A DNA stretch of 12,521 nt, from contig DFKH01000006.1 of NCBI GenBank assembly GCA_002373815.1, positions 1-12,521 on the forward strand, given 5' to 3'. The DNA is from Alphaproteobacteria bacterium UBA3650. Its GTDB lineage: Bacteria > Pseudomonadota > Alphaproteobacteria > CAAHEQ01 > UBA3637. The position numbers and the translations under genes are program-made. Positions 5,069-12,521 of the stretch are shown one piece after another. Every line of letters starts with the position of its first letter. Position 1 is the stretch's first letter. The notes under the pieces were generated by a model. It was not told the origin of the DNA. It saw only the letters and a program-made list of their open reading frames with translations, and made no database searches.

Positions 5069-6091
5069 ATGCGGCATCGTGTTTTTGTTTATTTTTTGAT
5101 TTTGTTTTTGGTTGTAGGGGGTATGGGAGGTAGTGTTTTATCCACCTACCGACAATTTGTTTCTGAAGGACCATTAGAAAATCGAAAAGAAATCGTGATT
5201 GAAGCTGGTCGATCTTTGCGTAAGATTGCCAAACAGCTTTATCGGGCAGGTATCATTGCAAGTCCTGCTGTGTTTGAAATTGGTGCGCGTGCAAGTGGTG
5301 ATGCTTTAAATATCAAAGCGGGTGAATATTCTATTCCAGAACGGGCAAGTGCCAAAATGGTTCTTTCTATTTTGACCAGTGGAAATACCTATGTTCGGCG
5401 TTTGGTGATTCCAGAAGGTTTGACGTCACATCAAATTGTGACTTTAATGAATGGCAAATATGGTTTAATGGGGCAGGTTGAAAAAGAACCCAAAAATGGA
5501 ACTTTAATGCCCGATACATATTATTATTCTTATGGTGATACGAAAATGGATTTATTGCAACGTATGCAAAATGGAATGCAGCGAGCGATTGATGAGTTAT
5601 GGGCGGGACGTGATAGATCATTGCCTTTTAAAACGCCACAAGAAGCGGTTGTTATGGCTTCTATTGTCGAAAAAGAAACAGCGCGTGATGCAGAGAGAGG
5701 ACATATTGCCTCTGTTTTTCATAATCGTTTAAAAAGGGGAATGAAATTACAATCAGATCCAACCGTCATTTTTGCCCTTACAAATGGGACAGGTGAATTA
5801 AAGCGTCCTTTGACGTATAAAGATTTAAGGACAGAAAATGGATACAATACATATGTGATTTCGGGGCTTCCTCGGAGTCCAATTAGTAATCCTGGTTATG
5901 CGGCTTTAAGGGCTGTTCTGCATCCAGATAAAACTGATGATTTATATTTTGTTGCCGATGGTAAAGGGGGACACGTGTTTGCCAAAACATACAAAGAACA
6001 TGAACAGAATGTGGCCGCTTATCGTCGTTTTCAAAAAGCACAAAAACAGGCCAAGGTTGTGTCACCGAATACAGAATCTGACCAAAAATAA
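5069..6091 (+). CDS. mltG: Endolytic murein transglycosylase MltG
   Basis: An inner-membrane lytic transglycosylase (YceG family) that cuts nascent glycan strands and is thought to end their elongation. There is one N-terminal membrane helix (about residues 5-24), then a LysM-like region (near 40-105). The YceG catalytic domain follows with the ASIVEKET motif; Glu201 is the predicted catalytic acid. Further conserved pieces are LQSDPTV (227-233), YNTY (259-262) and GLP--PISNPG (266-276). The length of 340 is normal. The gene follows fabF by one base, the classical fabF-mltG neighbourhood, linking envelope lipid and wall synthesis. The C-terminal tail is polar and variable. Confidence 0.94.
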   Translation: MRHRVFVYFLILFLVVGGMGGSVLSTYRQFVSEGPLENRKEIVIEAGRSLRKIAKQLYRAGIIASPAVFEIGARASGDALNIKAGEYSIPERASAKMVLSILTSGNTYVRRLVIPEGLTSHQIVTLMNGKYGLMGQVEKEPKNGTLMPDTYYYSYGDTKMDLLQRMQNGMQRAIDELWAGRDRSLPFKTPQEAVVMASIVEKETARDAERGHIASVFHNRLKRGMKLQSDPTVIFALTNGTGELKRPLTYKDLRTENGYNTYVISGLPRSPISNPGYAALRAVLHPDKTDDLYFVADGKGGHVFAKTYKEHEQNVAAYRRFQKAQKQAKVVSPNTESDQK

Positions 6092-6101
6092 AAGAAAACA
6101 G

Positions 6102-6130
6102 TTGCAATTTTATAAAAAATTGTATATTCT
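6102..6130 (+). promoter_or_regulatory. Likely glgP promoter
   Basis: TTGCAA (6102-6107) and TATTCT (6125-6130) are separated by 17 nt in the short mltG-glgP gap. The gap is otherwise very AT-rich, and the glgP ribosome-binding site (AAGGGGGAA, about 6139-6147) follows. Confidence 0.4.
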
Positions 6131-6150
6131 GCGTTTCAAGGGGGAAATAA

Positions 6151-8616
6151 ATGGCACAGCTATCATCAAAGTCAAGTAAGATCACAGCAAAAGCTTTACA
6201 GGATCGAATTGAATGGCATATCAAATATTCGTTATCTAAACGAGTTTGTGAAGCTCATAAAAGTCATTTGTTGGCGGCATTGTCTATGGCTGTTAGAGAT
6301 TTGTGTATTGATAAAATGTTTGAAACTGCTTCCAGACATAAGAAAAAAGCCAAAAAGCGAATTTATTATTTGTCTATGGAATATTTGCCAGGGCGTCTTC
6401 TGTCAAACAATTTGATCAATTTTGAAATTATGGATTTGTTAAAGGAAATTCATTTGGATAACCCGATTCCATTAGAAAGTTTGTTGGATGAAGAATATGA
6501 TCCCGCTCTTGGTAATGGTGGGTTAGGGCGTTTGGCAGCTTGCATTTTAGATTCTGTAGCGACGTTAGGGTATGCTGGTTATGGTTATGGTATCAATTAT
6601 CAGTTTGGTTTGTTTAAGCAATATTTTGAAAATGGATATCAAAAGGAACGGGCTGATTCTTGGTTGGAAACTCAGTCTCCTTGGCAAATTGAACGGGCAG
6701 ATCGGACTTGCCTTGTGAAACTGCGTGGACGCATTGTGTATGAGGAAAAAGATGGTGTTCGCTTGCCAAGATGGGTTGATACAAGTCAAATTTTAGGTGT
6801 TCCATCTGATATGCCCATTGTGGGTTATGGTGCAAAAACGGTGAATTATTTGCGTCTGTATACAGCGAAATCAGGAAATACTTTGGATATTGAGCTTTTC
6901 AATAAGGGAGGATATGTTGCCGCCGTTGAAAACAATATAAAAGTGGAAACAATTTCCAAGGTTTTGTACCCATCTGATGAAGTGGAAGAAGGTAAGGAAT
7001 TGCGTCTGATTCAACAATATTTCTTCGTTTCATGTGTGATGCAAGATATTTTGCGCCGTTTTAATGAAGAAAATGTTCCTCTTGAAGAATTACCTAATCG
7101 GGTTGTTTTACAATTGAATGATACCCATCCGACGCTGGCTATTGTCGAGTTGATGCGTATTTTGTTGGATGTGTATCAAATGGATTGGGATAAGGCCTTT
7201 GATATCACGTGTCGTTGTATGGCTTATACTAATCATACTTTGTTGCCTGAAGCATTGGAAAAATGGCCTGTCGCTTTATTTGAAAAATATTTACCACGTC
7301 ATTTGCTGATTATTTATGAGATCAACGAATGGTTGATGCGCGAAGTTAGAAATCGTTATCCTGGTGATGATGGTAAGCTATGGCGTATGAGTTTGATTGA
7401 AGAAGGAAATGAAAAACAAGTTCGCATGGCGAATTTGGCGGTTGTAGGGGCTTTCTCTGTGAATGGTGTGGCCAAAATACATACCGAACTTTTGAAACAC
7501 AACTTGATGCCAGATTTTTATGAAATGTGGCCAGATAAATTCAATAATAAAACAAATGGTGTGACACCTCGACGTTGGTTGTTGTTAGCAGATCCAGAAT
7601 TGTCTTCTTTTATCACGAGACATATTGGAAATAAATGGATTACCGATTTAAAGCAGCTTAAACAATTAGAAAAATTGGTGGATAATGAAGCCGCTTTGAA
7701 AGAGGTCAATGGTATTCAATTCAAGAAAAAGCAGCGTTTGGCAAGATATATTGAAGATACACTTGGATTAAAAGTTGATCCGAATGCTTTGTTTGATTGT
7801 CAAGTCAAAAGGATTCATGAATATAAGCGTCAATTGTTGAATATTATGCATGTTATGCATCAATATTTTTCTATTGTTGAGGATGGACAAGAGTTGCCAT
7901 GCCCTCGCGTATATGTGTTTTCTGGTAAAGCTGCTTCTGGATATAAATTTGCAAAGTTGATTATTAAACTTATCAATAATGTGGCAAAAGTAATCAATAA
8001 TGATAAGCGAGTTATGGATCAAATCAAAGTTGTATATATTCCAGATTACAGGGTTTCTGTGGCTGAGTTAGTTATGCCGGCGGCCGATGTTAGTGAACAA
8101 ATTTCTACCGCTGGGTTTGAAGCTTCTGGAACTGGCAATATGAAATTGACAATGAATGGGGCTTTGACCGTTGGAACGTTGGACGGGGCAAATGTTGAAA
8201 TATTAAATGCTGTTGGTAAAGAGAATTTTTATTTGTTTGGTTTAACGGCTGAGGAGGTTCAAGAACGCCATCAAAATAAATCACATGATCCATGGGCTTT
8301 TTATAATAATGATCCGCGTATTAAACGTGTGATGGATAGCTTGGTTGATGGAACATGGACGCCAGGCGAGGACAAGAATTTATTTATGGAAATTTTCCAA
8401 GATACAATGTTTAAGGATTACTATTTGTTGTTGGCAGATTTTGCCTCTTATGTTGCGATTCAAGATACTATTGGTCGAGATTTCAGAAATCGCAAAGTAT
8501 GGGCAAAGAAATCCTTATTGAATACGGCTCGTTCTGGATATTTTTCCATTGATCGCACTGTAAAAGAGTATGCAGAAGATATTTGGCATGTAAAACCAAC
8601 AACAATTGGGGCATAA
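6151..8616 (+). CDS. glgP: Glycogen / alpha-glucan phosphorylase
   Basis: A pyridoxal-phosphate enzyme of glycosyltransferase family 35. It releases glucose 1-phosphate from alpha-1,4-glucan ends using phosphate, in the cytosol. The 821 residues fit the 800-850 usual size. Recognisable blocks are YYLSMEYLPGRLL, ALGNGGLGRLAAC, LNDTHPTLAIVELMR, IHEYKRQLLN, and the PLP site GTGNMKLTMNGALT, with Lys665 as the predicted Schiff-base lysine. No signal peptide is present. No other glycogen gene lies in the window, so whether the substrate is stored glycogen or imported maltodextrin cannot be decided here. Its stop is followed one base later by the trmB ATG. Confidence 0.96.
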   Translation: MAQLSSKSSKITAKALQDRIEWHIKYSLSKRVCEAHKSHLLAALSMAVRDLCIDKMFETASRHKKKAKKRIYYLSMEYLPGRLLSNNLINFEIMDLLKEIHLDNPIPLESLLDEEYDPALGNGGLGRLAACILDSVATLGYAGYGYGINYQFGLFKQYFENGYQKERADSWLETQSPWQIERADRTCLVKLRGRIVYEEKDGVRLPRWVDTSQILGVPSDMPIVGYGAKTVNYLRLYTAKSGNTLDIELFNKGGYVAAVENNIKVETISKVLYPSDEVEEGKELRLIQQYFFVSCVMQDILRRFNEENVPLEELPNRVVLQLNDTHPTLAIVELMRILLDVYQMDWDKAFDITCRCMAYTNHTLLPEALEKWPVALFEKYLPRHLLIIYEINEWLMREVRNRYPGDDGKLWRMSLIEEGNEKQVRMANLAVVGAFSVNGVAKIHTELLKHNLMPDFYEMWPDKFNNKTNGVTPRRWLLLADPELSSFITRHIGNKWITDLKQLKQLEKLVDNEAALKEVNGIQFKKKQRLARYIEDTLGLKVDPNALFDCQVKRIHEYKRQLLNIMHVMHQYFSIVEDGQELPCPRVYVFSGKAASGYKFAKLIIKLINNVAKVINNDKRVMDQIKVVYIPDYRVSVAELVMPAADVSEQISTAGFEASGTGNMKLTMNGALTVGTLDGANVEILNAVGKENFYLFGLTAEEVQERHQNKSHDPWAFYNNDPRIKRVMDSLVDGTWTPGEDKNLFMEIFQDTMFKDYYLLLADFASYVAIQDTIGRDFRNRKVWAKKSLLNTARSGYFSIDRTVKEYAEDIWHVKPTTIGA

Positions 8617-8617
8617 A

Positions 8618-9370
8618 ATGGATACTATGTTGCGTTTTTTTGGACGTCGGAAAGGAAAAGCAATTGGGGCCTCTCGAGAGCGTTTAATGCAGGAGTTGTT
8701 GCCCAAAATTCGCTTGGTTCTTCCTCAAAAAGGCAAACTTGCAAAAACGAAATTATTTCCCTTTAAAGCAAAAGAGCTGTGGCTTGAAATAGGCTTTGGT
8801 GGTGGTGAGCATATAGCTGAATTGGCTAAAATGTACCCCGATATTGGTATTATCGGCGCAGAGCCTTTTTTAAATGGTGTTTCCTCTTTGTTGGCTCACT
8901 TAAATGGTTCTCATCGTTTTCCGAAGGAAGATACGGGTTTGGAGGAGGGGCGTTGTGATAATGTGCGTATTTGGCCTGATGATATTCGATTGGTTTTTCC
9001 TTATTTGCCAGATGGTATTTTTGAGAGGATTTTTGTTCTTTATCCAGATCCTTGGCCCAAAGCACGCCATGCTGAACGCCGTTTTATCAATCAAAATAAT
9101 CTGCCAGAACTGTATCGCTTGTTGACTCCAACTGGACGGTTGTTTGTGGCGACAGATGTGATTGGATATGCCGATTGGGTTCAAGAGCAAATGAAAATAT
9201 TTAAAAAATTTTCTTTAAACAATAAAGACTTACATAAGACTCCGGAGGATTGGGTTCCGACACGATATGAGCAAAAGGGGATTTTAGCAGGGCGGCAGCC
9301 AATTTATTTTGTGTTTTCTAAAAAAAATTGCTTGACGGAAAGAAAAAAAGCGGCTAAGCTGAAAATATAG
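8618..9370 (+). CDS. trmB: tRNA (guanine-N7-)-methyltransferase TrmB
   Basis: An S-adenosylmethionine-dependent enzyme that makes 7-methylguanosine, normally at position 46 of the tRNA variable loop. The 250-residue Rossmann-type protein shows the SAM motif LEIGFGGGEH (56-65), GAEPF (80-84), and the TrmB signature YPDPWPKARHAERRF (142-156). The end of the fold is visible in the TRYEQKG motif (215-221). The ATG at 8618, one base after the glgP stop, is preferred to an in-frame TTG at 8606 inside glgP. There is no good ribosome-binding site, suggesting translational coupling to glgP. The lysine-rich last 15 residues are probably a disordered tail. Confidence 0.93.
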   Translation: MDTMLRFFGRRKGKAIGASRERLMQELLPKIRLVLPQKGKLAKTKLFPFKAKELWLEIGFGGGEHIAELAKMYPDIGIIGAEPFLNGVSSLLAHLNGSHRFPKEDTGLEEGRCDNVRIWPDDIRLVFPYLPDGIFERIFVLYPDPWPKARHAERRFINQNNLPELYRLLTPTGRLFVATDVIGYADWVQEQMKIFKKFSLNNKDLHKTPEDWVPTRYEQKGILAGRQPIYFVFSKKNCLTERKKAAKLKI

Positions 9371-9404
9371 CGTTTTGATAAACTCAGAAAAATGGGAGAA
9401 AAAC

Positions 9405-9710
9405 ATGAATTATAAAACAGTCAATTTGAAAGATGGTGTTGAGATTCAATTGAGTGGTTCGTTCACTTTTCGGGATCATGATACCTTTTTTGAAGTTGTG
9501 TCTATGATTAAAACTGGCTATAATAAAAAGATGGTCTTTAATTTTGAAGACTGTGATTTTTTGGATTCTGCTGCATTGGGCATGTTGGTCATTGCTCATG
9601 ATGAAGCGGCGGCCAAAGAAGTGGCTTTGTCTATTAAGGGGGCAAAAGGCAAAGTAAAAGATGTGTTATATGCGGCTCGTTTCGACACATTGTATGATTT
9701 TGAAGATTAG
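9405..9710 (+). CDS. STAS-domain protein, anti-sigma-factor-antagonist-like
   Basis: A 101-residue single-domain protein with the SpoIIAA/RsbV-like pattern: beta strands, then FNFEDCDFLDSAALGMLV (45-62). In this class the serine after the conserved Asp, here Ser55, is the phosphorylation site of partner-switching kinases. The start at 9405 is supported by GGGAG at 9395-9399; an in-frame TTG at 9375 lacks such a site. No anti-sigma kinase, phosphatase or sigma factor is visible nearby, so the partner must be encoded elsewhere. In other Gram-negatives similar stand-alone STAS proteins serve general stress responses, adhesion or lipid-transport complexes. Class assignment is good, role unknown. 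Confidence 0.82.
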   Translation: MNYKTVNLKDGVEIQLSGSFTFRDHDTFFEVVSMIKTGYNKKMVFNFEDCDFLDSAALGMLVIAHDEAAAKEVALSIKGAKGKVKDVLYAARFDTLYDFED

Positions 9711-9725
9711 TTTTAAGGAGAACAA

Positions 9726-10439
9726 ATGACCTATAAATTGCCCACGCCTGAACAAGTAAAAGCTGTTGATTTGTCTTGGCAGCGTTATTTATTGCCTCGC
9801 ATTCACAAAGAGGGTGTTAAAATTTTATGTTGGATGCTGGCCTTTTTTTGGGTGTTAGGCCTTTTATGGAATGGGGTGTGGTTTATTGGCCTTCCTATGC
9901 TCGTTTTTTCGTATTATTTTTTCAGAAATCCAGATCGTTTTACGCCACAAGGCGAACATTTGATTATTGCCCCTGCAGATGGTATTGTTAGTAATATCAA
10001 GGAAATGGTGCCTCCAAAGGCGTTAGGACTTGGTAATGAAAAATTGATTCGTATCAGTATTTTTATGAGCGTTTTTTCCGTTCATGTAAATCGGGCTCCT
10101 GTGACGGGTGAAGTGACTCATTTAGAGTATATTCCAGGTAAGTTTGTCTCCGTTGCGGATAAGGATAGTGAGGACAATGAACGTCAATTGATTGGTATGA
10201 CGGCAACTAATGGTGAAAAGATTGGTTTTATTCAAATTGCCGGTTTGGTTGCACGTCGGATTTATTGCCCTTTGAGAGTGGGTGATAAATTAAATGCTGG
10301 TGAAGTTTTTGGTATGATTCGTTTTGGTTCGCGCCTTGACGTTTTTTTGCCAAGTGGTGTTGCCCCAAAAGTCCTGTTAGGACAAGTTGCGGTCGCGGGT
10401 GAAACAATTTTAGCAGATATGAAGGAAAAACACAAATGA
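9726..10439 (+). CDS. psd: Phosphatidylserine decarboxylase proenzyme (short form)
   Basis: Converts phosphatidylserine to phosphatidylethanolamine at the inner membrane. The proenzyme cleaves itself to create a pyruvoyl cofactor. The 237 residues correspond to the short Psd type. It has two hydrophobic segments at about 33-64, FFRNPDR (65-71), the conserved SVHVNRAP (118-125) and RRIYC (177-181). The self-cleavage Gly-Ser pair lies at 201-202 in RFGSR, making Ser202 the predicted pyruvoyl precursor. The ribosome-binding site AAGGAG is at 9715-9720. Its stop overlaps the pssA start (ATGA), giving tight coupling with the preceding enzyme of the pathway. Confidence 0.95.
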   Translation: MTYKLPTPEQVKAVDLSWQRYLLPRIHKEGVKILCWMLAFFWVLGLLWNGVWFIGLPMLVFSYYFFRNPDRFTPQGEHLIIAPADGIVSNIKEMVPPKALGLGNEKLIRISIFMSVFSVHVNRAPVTGEVTHLEYIPGKFVSVADKDSEDNERQLIGMTATNGEKIGFIQIAGLVARRIYCPLRVGDKLNAGEVFGMIRFGSRLDVFLPSGVAPKVLLGQVAVAGETILADMKEKHK

Positions 10440-11212
10440 CTGAAGTAATTAAACCTTTATTCCCTAATGCAGTAACGATGATGGCCTTGGCTTTTGGCGT
10501 CTCCTCTATGCACATGGCCTTGTGGGGCAACTGGCAAATGGCCGTTGCTTTTATCTTTTTCGCGGGCTTTTTTGATTTTATGGACGGTAAAGTGGCTCGT
10601 GCTTTGGGGGTGTCTAGTCGCTTTGGGGCCGAATTAGACTCTTTATCAGATTTTGTTAGTTTTGGTGTGGCGCCAGGTTTTTTAATATACAATTGGACAA
10701 TGGATACGACAATGCGTGCCGAAGCATTAAAGGATATCGCTTATCGACCCGATGCTGTTGGTGTTTATTGGGCAGTTGTTTTATTCTTGGCTGTTTGTTG
10801 CGCCTCTAGATTGGCTCGTTTTAACAGTATGCTTGATGAAAAGCAGCCTAAATATTGGGAGCATTTCTTTATGGGAGTTCCAGCTCCGGCTGGTGCAGGG
10901 TTAGCCTTATATCCATTGATTTTGTGGCAGGCGTTTAGAGGGGAAGTTGAATTTTTCCGTTGTCCTGTTTTTGCGAGTTTCTTTGTTATTTTTGCGGGGG
11001 TTATGATGGCTAGTCGGGTTCCTACTGTTTGTTTAAAGCATTTGCATCCAAGTAAGACTATGCGCTCTGTTTTGGGATTTGTTTTTTTAGCATTTATAGC
11101 GGGGTTGGTTGCATCACCATGGATGGCTTTGAGCTTGTTAGGTATTGTTTATCTTGTTTCCATTCCTGTCGGTGTGTGTGTGTTTTTGAAGTTGAAAAAG
11201 AAAGTAGCATAA
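10436..11212 (+). CDS. pssA: CDP-diacylglycerol-serine O-phosphatidyltransferase
   Basis: An integral-membrane enzyme of the CDP-alcohol phosphotransferase family. It forms phosphatidylserine from CDP-diacylglycerol and serine, supplying the substrate of Psd. The family motif is complete: Asp50-Gly51, Ala54-Arg55, Gly64, Asp68 and Asp72, within MDGKVARALGVSSRFG and the following residues. Several hydrophobic segments span the 258 residues, and a short basic tail (LKLKKK) ends it. The gene overlaps psd by four bases. Together they form a complete module for phosphatidylethanolamine synthesis. Confidence 0.95.
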   Translation: MTEVIKPLFPNAVTMMALAFGVSSMHMALWGNWQMAVAFIFFAGFFDFMDGKVARALGVSSRFGAELDSLSDFVSFGVAPGFLIYNWTMDTTMRAEALKDIAYRPDAVGVYWAVVLFLAVCCASRLARFNSMLDEKQPKYWEHFFMGVPAPAGAGLALYPLILWQAFRGEVEFFRCPVFASFFVIFAGVMMASRVPTVCLKHLHPSKTMRSVLGFVFLAFIAGLVASPWMALSLLGIVYLVSIPVGVCVFLKLKKKVA

Positions 11213-11230
11213 TTTTTTAAGGGGGAGAAT

Positions 11231-12043
11231 ATGAAAAGATTTGTTTTATTATTATTGTTAGGGGTTTCCACTGTTTCATTTGCGGCGGTTGCACCTGTTG
11301 ATTCAAATACTATGCCACTTTCAAAGGTGACTCGTTCAAATGCGACAAAAATGAAGATGATGGTGAAGGCAAAGAAATTGCCCAATAGTATAGGAAAAGA
11401 ACCAGTTGCTGATTTACAAAGGTATCGTGGTGCAGTTACAATGGATAATGTCAAAGCTATTGAAAATATGAGTCGATTGATGCAAGATGACCCGAATCGT
11501 TTAATTCAACAGCTCGCGGGACCAGGTAGTGAAGTGAATTTTGAAGTGGATCAGCGGAAAATGGGAACGGATGACATTGTGGAAGATTATGTTGCTTCGC
11601 CAGAAACAGATGATCCAGCGGAAAAATTAGGTGGGTTGAATACTCCGGAATTGTTGGGGTCGTTTGCTTCTGCCCGTCACTCAGAGGAAAAGTTGAAAGA
11701 GATGCATCAAGCTGCCTTGAGACAGATTGAATCTATCGGACATGAAAATCTTGGGCAAAAATCGGTTCCTATTCGTATGCCAATGACCGTTGAGGAAATT
11801 AAAGAGATGGGCATTGATACGCGTCGTTTGCCGAGAGGTTGGGAAGAGACATTGAAGAAAGCTGAAGAGAATCGTAAGTTGTATCAACAGCAAGAAGCGC
11901 ATAAACAAAAAGAAGCAGCTCGCAATAAGACGGATCAAGGAAAGCAAGGTGTTGCCAATCAAACAATGACTGATGCGAAAAAGAAAGCCACTAATGTTGC
12001 AAATCCTCGGTCGTCTACAAAAACTTTACAACGTAGAAAATGA
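11231..12043 (+). CDS. Secreted or periplasmic protein of unknown function
   Basis: A 270-residue protein with a classical signal peptide (MKRF, then a Leu/Val-rich core, likely cleaved after SFA near residue 18). No lipobox cysteine is present, and no cysteine occurs anywhere in the protein, so it is probably a soluble periplasmic protein. The middle (about 60-200) is mixed charged sequence with short predicted helices. Residues 203-270 are highly charged and rich in Lys, Glu and Gln, suggesting a coiled-coil segment followed by a disordered basic tail ending LQRRK. I recognise no domain. The ribosome-binding site (AAGGGGGAGA, 11219-11228) is strong. It overlaps the trmJ start by four bases and follows pssA by 18 nt, so it is probably in the same transcript. 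The envelope-lipid context hints at an envelope role, but that is only context. Confidence 0.8.
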   Translation: MKRFVLLLLLGVSTVSFAAVAPVDSNTMPLSKVTRSNATKMKMMVKAKKLPNSIGKEPVADLQRYRGAVTMDNVKAIENMSRLMQDDPNRLIQQLAGPGSEVNFEVDQRKMGTDDIVEDYVASPETDDPAEKLGGLNTPELLGSFASARHSEEKLKEMHQAALRQIESIGHENLGQKSVPIRMPMTVEEIKEMGIDTRRLPRGWEETLKKAEENRKLYQQQEAHKQKEAARNKTDQGKQGVANQTMTDAKKKATNVANPRSSTKTLQRRK

Positions 12044-12521
12044 AAAAAGTTCCTTTGAAAAATCAAGGGGGACCTGTTATCATATTGGTTCGTCCGCAAT
12101 TAGCGGAGAATGTTGGTATGGTGGCAAGAGCCATGATGAATTGTGGCTTGTCTGAATTGCGCCTTGTGAATCCACGGGAAAATTGGCTAGGGAAAAAGGC
12201 TGTTGCTGCTTCATCGGGTGCGGCCGTTGTTTTGGAAAAAGCCAAAGTGTTTTGTTCGCTGGAAGAGGCAGTTGCTGATGTTCATATGGTATTTGCGACC
12301 ACAGCGCGTGAACGAGATATGACAAAACCATTTATGGGTCCCGTCGTTGCCACGCAAAAAACAAAAGCTGCTTTATCTCATAAAGAAAAAGTTGCGTGGA
12401 TTTTTGGCCCAGAAAGAACAGGATTAGAAAATTCAGATTTAGCCTTATCGGATGCCTTAGTTCAGATTCCCTTAAATCCCATTCATAGCTCGTTGAATTT
12501 GTCACAGGCCGTTTTAATTAT
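12040..12521 (+). CDS. trmJ: TrmJ-type tRNA/rRNA 2'-O-methyltransferase (partial, 3' end beyond window)
   Basis: An ORF open to the window edge, 160 codons seen. It belongs to the SPOUT (SpoU) family of SAM-dependent enzymes with a trefoil-knot fold. Motif 1 is RPQLAENVGMVARAM with Asn24 and Arg30. Motif 2 is WIFGPERTGLENSDL, and motif 3 is IPLNPIHSSLNLSQAV. The early RP--AENVG pattern and the overall motif spacing fit TrmJ, which methylates the ribose at position 32 of tRNA anticodon loops. The exact target (tRNA versus rRNA) cannot be settled from the visible part. The start ATG overlaps the stop of the secreted protein (ATGA). Confidence 0.88.
   Translation, partial: MKKVPLKNQGGPVIILVRPQLAENVGMVARAMMNCGLSELRLVNPRENWLGKKAVAASSGAAVVLEKAKVFCSLEEAVADVHMVFATTARERDMTKPFMGPVVATQKTKAALSHKEKVAWIFGPERTGLENSDLALSDALVQIPLNPIHSSLNLSQAVLI

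Noticed and set aside
4740..5174. 144-codon open frame on the minus strand across the fabF/mltG junction
   Set aside because: It lies antisense to two unmistakable genes, has no family-like motifs, and is explained by their codon bias.
8606..8617. TTG start for trmB inside the glgP end
   Set aside because: ATG at 8618 is one base after the glgP stop, fits translational coupling, and adds no unneeded residues.
10228..10692. 154-codon minus-strand open frame over psd/pssA
   Set aside because: It is an antisense shadow of two well-supported overlapping genes, with no recognisable domain or ribosome-binding site argument.
1..12521. CRISPR arrays, tRNA/rRNA genes, insertion-sequence transposases, and a reverse transcriptase or template repeat for the DGR
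   Set aside because: None was seen on either strand: no regularly spaced repeats, no tRNA-like cloverleaf noticed, and no transposase or RT motifs in the open frames.

Overview
The window looks like a chromosomal segment of an AT-rich, uncultured Alphaproteobacterium of the gut type (the RF32 / 'Azospirillum sp. CAG' kind). Three things suggest this: the fabG-acpP-fabF-mltG and psd-pssA gene orders, the low-GC codon use, and above all the two pseudopilin-like proteins whose N-termini (RSM-hydrophobic-E-MLGVL-IIGVLSV-GIAGY) I associate with that group. The assignment is inference from gene content; no rRNA or marker phylogeny can be run here. All convincing genes lie on the + strand.

Layout. 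(1) 34-771: a cysteine-rich pseudopilin-like protein, followed by a rho-independent terminator. (2) 953-1690: fabG. (3) 1691-3470: an accessory cassette between fabG and acpP, which are normally adjacent. It holds a 43-codon ORF of doubtful status, two adjacent hairpins, a small basic gene broken by two frameshifts, and a second pseudopilin with a C-type-lectin-like C-terminus. After that gene come an 11-bp perfect hairpin and a stub resembling the start of a diversity-generating-retroelement (DGR) accessory gene, avd. (4) 3490-6091: acpP, fabF and mltG (fatty acid elongation and peptidoglycan chain termination). (5) 6151-9710: glgP, trmB and a STAS-domain protein. (6) 9726-11212: psd and pssA, the two steps from CDP-diacylglycerol to phosphatidylethanolamine. 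(7) 11231-12521: a secreted protein of unknown function, translationally coupled to a trmJ-type RNA methyltransferase that runs off the window.

The exciting part is the cassette. The last ~70 bases of the second pseudopilin gene are strikingly poor in adenine (5 A in 70 nt), GC-rich (about 63%) and made mostly of codons ending in C or T. They encode the end of a C-type-lectin-like domain finishing in ALCE. That is the signature expected of a DGR variable region, where template adenines are randomised. The downstream hairpin and the avd-like stub (LPVYIDTYQLV) fit the same picture. No template repeat or reverse transcriptase is visible, so this is either an orphan target served in trans or the remains of a DGR whose RT end was deleted. 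The same pseudopilin carries an 87-bp palindromic repeat inserted exactly in frame (29 codons), and Trp where the prepilin peptidase needs Gly, so its export and processing may already be impaired.
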